Part shown: positions 41,545 to 49,098 of the stretch, piece after piece
How the letters are laid out: each line of letters begins with the position of its first letter
Position numbering within the stretch: the stretch's first letter is position 1
NCBI RefSeq assembly: GCF_000425745.1
Contig: NZ_AUEA01000015.1
Coordinates: forward strand, 1 to 64,000
Direction: 5' to 3'
Source of the DNA: Pseudomonas cremoricolorata DSM 17059 = NBRC 16634
GTDB taxonomy: Bacteria; Pseudomonadota; Gammaproteobacteria; Pseudomonadales; Pseudomonadaceae
Length of the DNA: 64,000 bases
Notes under the pieces: model-generated
What the model was told of the DNA's origin: nothing
The model's database searches: none
What the model saw: only the letters and a program-made list of their open reading frames with translations
Program-made: the position numbers and the translations under genes

Positions 41545-43611
41545 ATGAACAACAATAATAGCCTGCTACGCCATCTGCCATGGTTGGCGCTGGCGGTCAT
41601 AGGAGCCTGTGCGCTGGGTGTGGTCGCCCTGCGTCGGGGTGAAGCGATCAATGCCTTGTGGATTGTCGTCGCGTCGGTCGCCATCTACTTGGTCGCCTAT
41701 CGCTACTACAGCCTGTTCATCGCCACCAAGGTGATGCAACTCGATTCGCGCCGCGCTACCCCGGCGGTGCTCAACAATGATGGTCTGGACTATGTCCCCA
41801 CCAACAAACACATTCTTTTCGGTCACCACTTCGCCGCCATCGCAGGCGCCGGGCCTCTGGTCGGGCCGGTGCTGGCCGCGCAGATGGGCTACCTGCCCGG
41901 CACCTTGTGGCTGATTGCTGGCGTGGTCCTGGCCGGCGCGGTGCAGGATTTCATGGTGCTGTTCATGTCGACCCGCCGCAACGGCCGGTCGCTGGGCGAC
42001 ATGGTCCGCGAAGAGATGGGCCGCATTCCCGGCACCATCGCCCTGTTCGGCTGCTTCCTGATCATGATCATCATCCTCGCGGTGCTGGCGCTGATCGTGG
42101 TCAAGGCCCTGGCCGAGAGCCCATGGGGCATGTTCACGGTGATGGCGACCATCCCCATCGCGATGTTCATGGGCATCTACATGCGCTACATCCGCCCGGG
42201 ACGCATCGGTGAGATTTCCATCATCGGCGTGGTCCTGCTGCTGCTGTCGATCTGGGCGGGCGGCCTGGTGGCTGCCGATCCGGTCTGGGGCCCGGCGTTC
42301 ACCTTCACCGGCGTGCAGATCACCTGGATGCTGGTGGGCTACGGCTTCGTTGCCGCGGTACTGCCGGTATGGCTGGTGCTGGCGCCACGCGACTACCTGT
42401 CGACCTTCCTCAAGATCGGCACCATCGTCGGCCTGGCCATCGGTATCCTGATCATCGCGCCCGAGCTGAAAATGCCGGCCCTGACCCAGTTCACCGACGG
42501 CACAGGCCCGGTGTGGAAGGGCACCCTGTTCCCGTTCCTGTTCATCACCATCGCCTGTGGCGCGGTGTCGGGCTTCCACGCGCTGATCTCCTCGGGCACC
42601 ACGCCCAAGCTGCTGGATAACGAAACCAACGCCCGTTACATCGGCTATGGCGGCATGCTCATGGAGTCGTTCGTGGCGATCATGGCGATGGTCGCCGCCT
42701 CGGTTATCGAGCCGGGCGTGTACTTCGCCATGAACAGCCCCGCGGCAGTGGTCGGTGCGGATGTCGTCTCGGTGGCGCAGACGGTCAGTAGTTGGGGCTT
42801 TTTGATCACCCCCGAACAGCTCGAAGCGGTGGCCCGTGACATCGGCGAGCACACCGTGCTGGCCCGTGCCGGCGGTGCGCCGACGCTGGCGGTGGGTATC
42901 GCGCAGATCCTCCACCAGGTGTTGCCGGGTGAGAACACCATGGCCTTCTGGTACCACTTCGCGATCCTCTTCGAGGCGCTGTTCATCCTCACCGCAGTGG
43001 ATGCCGGTACCCGTGCCGGGCGCTTCATGCTGCAAGACCTGCTGGGCAGCTTCGTGCCGGCGCTCAAGCGCACCGAGTCATGGGGCGCCAACCTGCTGGC
43101 AACGGCCGGCTGCGTGGCGCTGTGGGGCTACCTGCTGTACCAGGGGGTGATCGATCCACTCGGCGGCATCAATACCTTGTGGCCGCTGTTCGGTATCTCC
43201 AACCAGATGCTGGCAGGCATCGCGCTGATGCTCGGCACCGTGGTGCTGATCAAGATGAAGCGCCAGCAGTACATGTGGGTGACCTTGCTGCCGGCGGTAT
43301 GGCTGCTGATCTGCACCACCACCGCAGGCCTGATCAAGCTGTTCGACCCGAACCCGGCGGTGGGCTTCCTGGCCTTGGCCAACAAGTACCGCACCGCGCT
43401 CGACGCCGGTCAGGTGCTGGCTCCGGCCAAGGACATCGGGCAGATGCAGCACGTGATCTTCAACGCCTACACCAACGCCACGCTCACCATCCTGTTCCTG
43501 GTGGTGGTGTTCAGCATCCTGTTCTTCGCCATCAAAGTGGGCTATCGCGCACTGGGTCGCAAAGAGCGGACCGACAAGGAAACCCCGTTCCAGGCCTTGC
43601 CTGATGCGTGA
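41545..43611 (+). CDS. cstA: Carbon starvation protein CstA (peptide/pyruvate transporter family)
   Basis: CstA-family proteins import pyruvate and possibly peptides during carbon limitation. The 688-residue polytopic protein (about 16-18 helices) has the family core GHHFAAIAGAGPLVGPVLAAQ (about residues 92-112), and FHALISSGTTPK (about 346-357). It heads the cstA-yjiX-yjiA arrangement also seen in E. coli as btsT-yjiX-yjiA, where BtsT is a pyruvate transporter. The ATG is chosen because GGAAG lies about nine bases upstream; the longer frame adds 25 unlikely residues. Confidence 0.92.
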   Translation: MNNNNSLLRHLPWLALAVIGACALGVVALRRGEAINALWIVVASVAIYLVAYRYYSLFIATKVMQLDSRRATPAVLNNDGLDYVPTNKHILFGHHFAAIAGAGPLVGPVLAAQMGYLPGTLWLIAGVVLAGAVQDFMVLFMSTRRNGRSLGDMVREEMGRIPGTIALFGCFLIMIIILAVLALIVVKALAESPWGMFTVMATIPIAMFMGIYMRYIRPGRIGEISIIGVVLLLLSIWAGGLVAADPVWGPAFTFTGVQITWMLVGYGFVAAVLPVWLVLAPRDYLSTFLKIGTIVGLAIGILIIAPELKMPALTQFTDGTGPVWKGTLFPFLFITIACGAVSGFHALISSGTTPKLLDNETNARYIGYGGMLMESFVAIMAMVAASVIEPGVYFAMNSPAAVVGADVVSVAQTVSSWGFLITPEQLEAVARDIGEHTVLARAGGAPTLAVGIAQILHQVLPGENTMAFWYHFAILFEALFILTAVDAGTRAGRFMLQDLLGSFVPALKRTESWGANLLATAGCVALWGYLLYQGVIDPLGGINTLWPLFGISNQMLAGIALMLGTVVLIKMKRQQYMWVTLLPAVWLLICTTTAGLIKLFDPNPAVGFLALANKYRTALDAGQVLAPAKDIGQMQHVIFNAYTNATLTILFLVVVFSILFFAIKVGYRALGRKERTDKETPFQALPDA

Positions 43612-43629
43612 TCACAGAGGGCCGCAGTG

Positions 43630-43827
43630 ATGTTCAACGACCTGGGGAAGCTGGGTAAGTACCTGGGCCAGGCCGCCCGCCTGATGGTGGGCATGCCTGA
43701 CTACGACAACTATGTCGAGCACATGCAGCGCACGCATCCGGACCAGCCGGTGATGAGCTACGAGGCGTTCTTCCGCGAGCGCCAGGAAGCCCGTTACGGC
43801 GGCAAGTCCGGGCCCAAATGCTGTTGA
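43630..43827 (+). CDS. yjiX: YbdD/YjiX family small protein
   Basis: A 65-residue protein of the YbdD/YjiX (DUF466) family: LGKLGKYLGQAARLMVGMPDYDNYVEHMQRTHPD followed by MSYEAFFRERQEARYGG is the family pattern, ending in Lys-Cys-Cys. The gene starts 18 bases after cstA (a GTG directly before the ATG is an alternative) and nearly always follows a CstA/BtsT-type transporter, which suggests an accessory role to it. Function unproven. Confidence 0.92.
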   Translation: MFNDLGKLGKYLGQAARLMVGMPDYDNYVEHMQRTHPDQPVMSYEAFFRERQEARYGGKSGPKCC

Positions 43828-43847
43828 CGCTGCGTCACGCGTGAATT

Positions 43848-43877
43848 CGTGGGAGTCCGGTCGAACGGACTCCCACG
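43848..43877. terminator. Strong hairpin between yjiX and yjiA
   Basis: CGTGGGAGTCCG and CGGACTCCCACG form a perfect 12-bp stem with loop GTCGAA, between yjiX and yjiA on the plus strand and followed by a T-rich but interrupted stretch. It may end most cstA-yjiX transcripts, or stabilise them, and reduce yjiA expression. Confidence 0.65.
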
Positions 43878-43905
43878 TTCATTTCTGCTTCATGGAGGTA
43901 CCTGC

Positions 43906-44880
43906 GTGTCCACGCCTATTCCCGTCACCGTCCTCACCGGTTTTCTCGGTGCCGGCAAGACCACCCTGCTCAAGCACATGCTCAAGGCCGAGCACGGCCT
44001 CAGGCTTGCCGTGATCGAGAACGAATTCAGCGACGCCGGCATCGACAGCCAGTTGCTCGGCGATGAGCCGGTGCAGGTCATGACCCTGGCCAACGGCTGC
44101 GTCTGCTGCAGCATCCACGGCGACCTGACCCGGGCCCTGTACCTGCTGCTCGAACGCCTCGACGCCGGGGAAATCGCGTTCGACCGTCTGGTGATCGAAT
44201 GCACTGGCCTCGCCGACCCGGCGCCCGTGGCGCAAACCTTTTTCATCGACGAAGAACTGCGCGAGCGCTACATCCTCGACGGCATCATCACCCTGGTCGA
44301 CGCCAGGCACGCCGAGCTGCACCTGACCCAAAGCATCGCCCAGGCCCAGGTCGGCTTTGCCGACCGCCTGCTGCTGAGCAAGACCGATCTGGTCGATGCG
44401 GCCACGCTCGACGCGCTGCGCGAGCGCCTGGGCCGCATCAATGGCCGCGCCGCGATTCGCATCGTCGAGCATGGCCGCATCGAGCTGGCCGAGCTGCTCG
44501 ATGTGCGCGGCTTCAACCTCAACCCGGAGCTGGGCCTGCGCCCGACCCCGACCCTGCGCCCGCTGCTCAAGCCGGCCACCCCCGATCGCATCGCCACCCT
44601 GGTGCTGCGCAGCGAGGCGCCGCTGGACATCGACCGCCTCAGCGACTTCATGAACGCGCTGCTCGAAGAGCACGGCAAGCAACTGCTGCGCTACAAAGGC
44701 GTGCTGAGCATCGCCGGAGAAGCGCGGCGCCTGGTGTTCCAGGGCGTGCTCAAGCTGTATGGCTTCGACTGGGACAGCGAGTGGAAGGCCGACGAGTCGC
44801 GCGAAAGCGTGCTGGTGTTCATCGGCGATGAGCTGCCCGAAGAAAAAATCCGCGCAGGCTTCGCTGCCCTCGGCAACTAG
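43906..44880 (+). CDS. yjiA: COG0523 GTPase YjiA (metal-binding, CobW family)
   Basis: A 324-residue P-loop GTPase of the COG0523/CobW group. Walker A GFLGAGKTTLL (about residues 12-22), the metal-binding CxCC motif in NGCVCCSIHGD (about 65-75), and the base-specificity motif SKTD are present, with a C-terminal CobW_C domain. The group includes zinc and other metal chaperones; YjiA of E. coli binds zinc and cobalt in vitro. The start is GTG (VSTPIPVTVLTG): GGAGG lies about seven bases before it, while the upstream frame crosses the hairpin. Its stop overlaps the stop of the convergent gene in CTAG. Confidence 0.9.
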   Translation: MSTPIPVTVLTGFLGAGKTTLLKHMLKAEHGLRLAVIENEFSDAGIDSQLLGDEPVQVMTLANGCVCCSIHGDLTRALYLLLERLDAGEIAFDRLVIECTGLADPAPVAQTFFIDEELRERYILDGIITLVDARHAELHLTQSIAQAQVGFADRLLLSKTDLVDAATLDALRERLGRINGRAAIRIVEHGRIELAELLDVRGFNLNPELGLRPTPTLRPLLKPATPDRIATLVLRSEAPLDIDRLSDFMNALLEEHGKQLLRYKGVLSIAGEARRLVFQGVLKLYGFDWDSEWKADESRESVLVFIGDELPEEKIRAGFAALGN

Positions 44881-46109
44881 CGCTGCGATACACGCCGGTG
44901 CAGGTGCGCGCCGGCCAGTTCCAGCAGGGCGGTGCAGAAGTGAATGATCACCGACGCCTCCATGTCGGCGCGCAGGGTGATGCGCACGGCGGCGCTGCCA
45001 TTGGGCACGATGGGAAAGAACACCGCCGAGGTCAGGTAGCCCTGATCGGCCAGGCGCGCCGACAGCTGATTGGCGCTTTGCGCGTCACCCGTGCGCACCA
45101 GTCGGATCGGTGAGCGGCTGCCGGCCTGCTCGCTCGGCACCAGCGAATCGAACAGCCTGAGGTTTTTCTGCAGTTTGTCCTGGGCTGCCGTCAAGGTGTG
45201 CGTGCGGTGCAGTTCGATGGATGCCAGCCCGGCGCCGATCACTGCGGTGTTCAGGCTCTGCGACCAGTTGGTTGGCCCGCCATAGCGGTGAATCAGACGC
45301 TTGTGCCGCTCGCTGCCCAGCATCACCAGCCCGCCACCGGCGCCGAACGACTTGTCCAGCGAGGCGACGATGATGGTCTGCTCGTTAGCCTGGTCGATTT
45401 CCGGGCGCACCAGCCCGGCACCTTGCTCGCCCAGGGTGGAGAGGGCGTGGGAGTCGTCCAGGTACAACAACAGGCCGTAGCGCTCTTGGAGGAACAGCAA
45501 GCCTTCGAGGTCGCACATCCCGCCCATGCTGTACAACCCGTCGGCGACATAGGCCACGCGCGGGTGATCGCGGCACACCTGCTCGAGCTGGTCCATGTCG
45601 TTGTGGGGCAGGGTCAGCACCTGGGTTTCATCGGCGCAGGCGGCTTTGACATGGCTCATCGAGGCATTGGCGAAGCGGTCGAAGACCAGCGTGGGTGGCT
45701 GCTTGTCGGAAAACACGCCGGCGGCCAGCAGCGGCAGCACCCCGGCGCTGGCGGCGCTGCACGACAAGGTCGCCAGGCAGTGGCTCTGGAACAGCTCCGA
45801 GAGCCGCCACTCGTAATCGTCCAGCACCCCCAGCTTGCAGCGATTGCGCGAGTTGGCGATGCGCAGCGTGCCGTTCTGGCGAATCGCATCCACCGCGCCA
45901 TTGAGCAGGCGCGGGTGATAGTCCAGGCCCAGGTAGGAACTGGTGCAGAAATGATGCAAACGCCTGCCGAATTGGTCGGCCAGATGGTTCGGCGCCAGCA
46001 CCGTGACATTCAGCCCCGACAGTCGGCTGCGCTGCGAGTAGTCCCAGCTGGTCTCGGCCGTGTCGATGACCCGTTTGTAGTTGCCGTGCTGATTGTGATT
46101 GCCGTTCAT
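44877..46109 (-). CDS. Orphan alpha-oxoamine synthase-like PLP enzyme (KBL/AONS/CqsA family)
   Basis: The 410-residue protein is a fold-type I PLP enzyme closest in pattern to alpha-oxoamine synthases, which condense an amino acid with an acyl-CoA (BioF, Kbl, SPT, CqsA/LqsA). Visible are CTSSYLGLDYHP near residue 60, the PLP Asp-His pair in YLDDSHALSTLGEQGAG and the Lys in SLDKSFGAGGG (about 253). Neither biotin nor threonine genes are nearby, so it is unlikely to be BioF or Kbl. A signalling-molecule synthase of CqsA type, or a lipid base synthase, is possible. The start MNGNHNQHGN has GAGG upstream. The C-terminal stop overlaps yjiA's. Confidence 0.75.
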   Translation of the reverse strand: MNGNHNQHGNYKRVIDTAETSWDYSQRSRLSGLNVTVLAPNHLADQFGRRLHHFCTSSYLGLDYHPRLLNGAVDAIRQNGTLRIANSRNRCKLGVLDDYEWRLSELFQSHCLATLSCSAASAGVLPLLAAGVFSDKQPPTLVFDRFANASMSHVKAACADETQVLTLPHNDMDQLEQVCRDHPRVAYVADGLYSMGGMCDLEGLLFLQERYGLLLYLDDSHALSTLGEQGAGLVRPEIDQANEQTIIVASLDKSFGAGGGLVMLGSERHKRLIHRYGGPTNWSQSLNTAVIGAGLASIELHRTHTLTAAQDKLQKNLRLFDSLVPSEQAGSRSPIRLVRTGDAQSANQLSARLADQGYLTSAVFFPIVPNGSAAVRITLRADMEASVIIHFCTALLELAGAHLHRRVSQR

Positions 46110-46383
46110 GGATGCGCCTCGCCGAAGTAAGGGCGACAGCATGACGACGAAACAGGAGCGGGCGAATCAGACGCTTCCGGCGCGAGGGCGGCGTTTTCTG
46201 GTGGGGTGGCCGCAACACTTTGGAACATGACGTGATGCAGATTTCGGGCTCGCGGCAAGTCTGGGTCGGAGGCATTGGCTTGGCTGAACCGTTGACTCAG
46301 TTGGAGAGCAGGGCAAGGGATTGTACAGTCGCAAATGCCCGGTGGGAGCAGGTAGGGGCTGGAACTCAGAGGATCAGCCGATA

Positions 46384-46405
46384 GGCCCCTGACGGCTCAG
46401 GGGCC
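46384..46405 (-). terminator. Terminator of the bacteriocin-immunity operon
   Basis: GGCCCCTGA and TCAGGGGCC form a perfect 9-bp stem with loop CGGC, 16 bases after the immunity stop on the minus strand. No T-run follows. It is the only element I can identify in the 312-base gap (46110-46421), apart from the Shine-Dalgarno of the PLP-enzyme gene. Confidence 0.55.
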
Positions 46406-46421
46406 AATAAAGGTGCAAATA

Positions 46422-46745
46422 TCAGGCTGGCTTGAACCCTGGCTTACCGTTGGCGGCACGCCACTTTTTCACTTCGTTGAGAATGCCTTCGGGGCTGTCC
46501 TCAACGTGATCTTCAGGGTAATAGATTAGATCGCTTCCGCTGGGATGTTCCGTGATTGCCCGGAAGTGATCTACCAATTCATCAAAGTGCTTTTCAGATG
46601 CATCGATGGCGTCAAGAGCTTGAACCTCATTTTCGGTATCGCTCTGTTCGTAATCAGTACTAGGGGCTGCAGCCTTGAAAAACTGCCGAACGAATTCAAG
46701 AAACTCAGACTCGGTGTAGTCTTGGAGTGATTTTTTATCATTCAT
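46422..46745 (-). CDS. Im-type colicin/pyocin DNase immunity protein
   Basis: The 107-residue protein belongs to the colicin E2/E9-type immunity (Im) family. Hallmarks are DYTESEFLEFV at the start, the highly conserved EHPSGSDLIYYP (about residues 66-77) and the C-terminal SPEGILNEVKKWRAANGKPG. Known Im proteins have about 85-87 residues; this one has roughly 20 more, lying between the first helix and the EHPSGSD segment, where the specificity helix II is formed. It should inhibit the toxin encoded immediately upstream, whose stop it overlaps by eight bases. Its codon use is AT-richer than its chromosomal neighbours. Confidence 0.93.
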   Translation of the reverse strand: MNDKKSLQDYTESEFLEFVRQFFKAAAPSTDYEQSDTENEVQALDAIDASEKHFDELVDHFRAITEHPSGSDLIYYPEDHVEDSPEGILNEVKKWRAANGKPGFKPA

Positions 46746-48660
46746 CGACGTTCGCCTTTTGCTTGTGGGCTTGAATATGTTGTCTGGGCGTCATAATGCG
46801 CAAATTATCCATGTCGTATACTTCGCCGCCAGAATGTATCGGGGTGAGATGGTGTATCTCATATCGCTTCCTGCCACCTACTTGCTCGGCCTCTCTGGTG
46901 AAGGGAGATGAGCCTGCTCTGTGACCAAATCTCTTGTTGCCAAATCGCCCACTGACCTCAGAATCCTGCTCCATAGCCTTCCACACCGCTCTTCTGAATG
47001 CACGGAACGATCCAAATGATTTTCCTCTCAGCGTCTCGGCGACAGAAAGCGGGATAGAAGCACCAAGTTCTGTAGCCGCTGCCTCAATCCAATTCCCTGT
47101 CGACACTACGCTGCCACCTGTCGCAACGCCAGGCTCTTCACGCCGACTTTTGAACATGGTGTAAATCGGCGCAAGACCGGAGTCAGCAGGAAACACGACG
47201 ATGTAGTCATCGAAACTAGTATCGGGAAGTTCGGGGAAACTATCGATGCGCAGGTCGATGGGGGTAATCGTGGCACCGGGGTAGACAGGAGGCTCTGGCT
47301 CGATTTCAGGCGTGATGGTGGAGGGGTCGCCAGGCGAAACCGCAGGTGTCCAGGTCAGCGTGCGTGGTGGGGAGTCGGCTGTGACCGCGGTGTAGACGCC
47401 AAGTGCTGCGTCGAACACGGCCTCGATAACGCGCACTGCCGAGGGAGCATTGAGGTTGTCGGTCTTCGCGACGAATATCTCCGAACCCCCTTCGGCGCTG
47501 GATCGGGAGCCGATGCGATAGGGCAGATCGACCGTACTGCCAGGACGTAATGGCTGGCTGGAACTTTCTGCCCCTAGCAGAAGATCTGACGCTGGCAATT
47601 GCAACGCGTAGCGCTCTGGCGTTTTGCCGTCGCCGAGTCGGGAGGTGTAGACGAACGCCGCCACTCCGAGCACGACACCTGCGGCGACCAACGGGTTGGC
47701 TACCACCAGCGCGACGGCACCGGAGACGGCGGCGCGCATGGCCGTACTGGTGACAGCAGAGACGACCAGTCCAGCCGGCGTGATGACCGCTACGCCCGCT
47801 TTGATAGGAGCGGTGGGAACCCGGTAAGTGTTAGCGAGGCGCTTGGCTTGTGCAGCGGCTTCGGCGGCGATGCGTTCTGCCTCGGCTTGTGCAGCGGCTT
47901 CGGCGGCGATGCGTTCTGCCTCGGCTTGTGCGGCAGCCTCTGCTGCGATGCGTTCTGCCTCGGCTTGTGCGGCAGCCTCTGCTGCAATGCGTTCAGCTTC
48001 AGCTTGAGCAACGGACTCCGCAGCTAGGCGGTCACGTACCCTTATTCTGATCGCATCCGGTGTGACCCCAGGGCCTACCTGCATGAATTGGTGCGACGGG
48101 TCGATATTCCAAGCCCTGAAGAACAGCAGATAACTTTTATAGGCCAGGTCGCCACGCGCCCAGGCGGCGGCATAGCTCTCTCTCAGTCTCGATTTGAAGG
48201 CATCTTTGTCAAGCCCGATATCGCCGTAAAGCTCTTCATAACGACTAACGTTCATGCTGCCGCTCTTAGAAAGCGGATCATGGCCTAACAGGGCTTTAGC
48301 AAGGGTTTCCTGACGCTGCATTTCATTATATGTTCGCAGGAATAGCTCATCTGATGCTTCCTGGCGGCGCACCTCTGTCGACTTGGTGCTGGACTTCAGT
48401 TGAGCATAAGAATCAATCTCTGCATCCACGTCTGCGAATTTGGGAATTTTTCCGGTTCTGGTTTCATTTTTAATTGCGTTTTCAATTTCAACGGTTGTGG
48501 GCTCTGGGGCGGGCAGTAATTCAGGAGGGACAGGGAAGTGCGGTGGTAGCAAATTATTGGGCCACATTGGCAAGTTGAAAGGAAAAAGCGGTGGCATGGG
48601 ATAATCTAATTGAAGATCTTTTATTTCAAGCGGAGGAAGCTCTACGGGAGGATGTTGCAT
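46738..48660 (-). CDS. S-type pyocin-like bacteriocin with HNH DNase domain
   Basis: The 640-residue protein is a modular bacteriocin. Residues about 1-55 are proline-rich; about 60-215 are unrecognised (possibly receptor binding); about 221-272 form Ala/Glu-rich coiled-coil repeats of 13 residues; about 283-345 are hydrophobic; the middle fits the pyocin S translocation domain; the last 130 residues match the colicin E9-type DNase, with KSFGSFRAFRRAVW, and the HNH motif YEIHHLTPIHSGG (His-His pair) ending in PRQHIQAHK. It kills related cells by cutting DNA. TGGAG lies about seven bases before the ATG. No LexA or PrtN box was recognised. Confidence 0.93.
   Translation of the reverse strand: MQHPPVELPPLEIKDLQLDYPMPPLFPFNLPMWPNNLLPPHFPVPPELLPAPEPTTVEIENAIKNETRTGKIPKFADVDAEIDSYAQLKSSTKSTEVRRQEASDELFLRTYNEMQRQETLAKALLGHDPLSKSGSMNVSRYEELYGDIGLDKDAFKSRLRESYAAAWARGDLAYKSYLLFFRAWNIDPSHQFMQVGPGVTPDAIRIRVRDRLAAESVAQAEAERIAAEAAAQAEAERIAAEAAAQAEAERIAAEAAAQAEAERIAAEAAAQAKRLANTYRVPTAPIKAGVAVITPAGLVVSAVTSTAMRAAVSGAVALVVANPLVAAGVVLGVAAFVYTSRLGDGKTPERYALQLPASDLLLGAESSSQPLRPGSTVDLPYRIGSRSSAEGGSEIFVAKTDNLNAPSAVRVIEAVFDAALGVYTAVTADSPPRTLTWTPAVSPGDPSTITPEIEPEPPVYPGATITPIDLRIDSFPELPDTSFDDYIVVFPADSGLAPIYTMFKSRREEPGVATGGSVVSTGNWIEAAATELGASIPLSVAETLRGKSFGSFRAFRRAVWKAMEQDSEVSGRFGNKRFGHRAGSSPFTREAEQVGGRKRYEIHHLTPIHSGGEVYDMDNLRIMTPRQHIQAHKQKANVDE
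47846..48001. repeat. Four tandem 39-bp repeats inside the bacteriocin gene
   Basis: Four 39-bp units encode the 13-residue coil unit AQAEAERIAAEAA on the minus strand. Units 47846-47884 and 47885-47923 are identical in DNA. Units 47924-47962 and 47963-48001 share a second set of synonymous codons and differ from each other at few bases. A degenerate fifth unit follows. The unit length keeps the frame, so copy number could vary without a frameshift. Confidence 0.95.
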
Positions 48661-49098
48661 GATGCTCTCCAGTTGACTCGGTCAGGCGACAGAAGGAGAG
48701 TTCAGCGTGCGTCATGGCCTTCACTTATTGAACCTTGTAGCACTTCCTGGGCAGGATATGTTTCCCGTGCAACGTCGCGTGCAAAATTAAGGGCCTGGGG
48801 TTTTGCTATTGGCGAAGCTCGCCATGTCTGAATTCAAATTAAGCGGGGTTTAAGATTCGAGCGGGAATCTACATGCATTATCAAGCGTAGTGCGAATACT
48901 CTACCGAACGATGAGTGCTTGAAGTGATCGACAGGGCCTGAGGTTCAACCACCTGTGTAGGTCTCGAGCACTTGCCATTCATTGCGCACAAAAAAACCGA
49001 CACCAGCGCGCCGGTATCGGTTTTTTATACAACTAGATTCGAACTGCCAGCTTGCGTCTAGCCAAGGGCTAATCTGCGAAGCCGTTCGCTCCCAACGA
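48661..49098. other. Gene-free gap between the bacteriocin gene and glyA
   Basis: This 438-base stretch is AT-richer than its surroundings near the bacteriocin. It holds the toxin's Shine-Dalgarno and presumably its promoter, plus the glyA terminator. I find no convincing open reading frame, no CTG-N10-CAG LexA site, and no insertion sequence end. Confidence 0.6.
48990..49026 (-). terminator. Terminator of glyA
   Basis: A hairpin with arms 48990-49004 and 49013-49026 (one mismatch) has A- and T-runs on its two sides, so it can act in both directions. It lies about 73 bases after the glyA stop on the minus strand. Confidence 0.8.

Noticed and set aside
48661..48945. LexA (SOS) box or PrtN box upstream of the bacteriocin
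   Set aside because: Looked for CTG-N10-CAG and for repeated pyocin-box-like motifs; nothing convincing was found.
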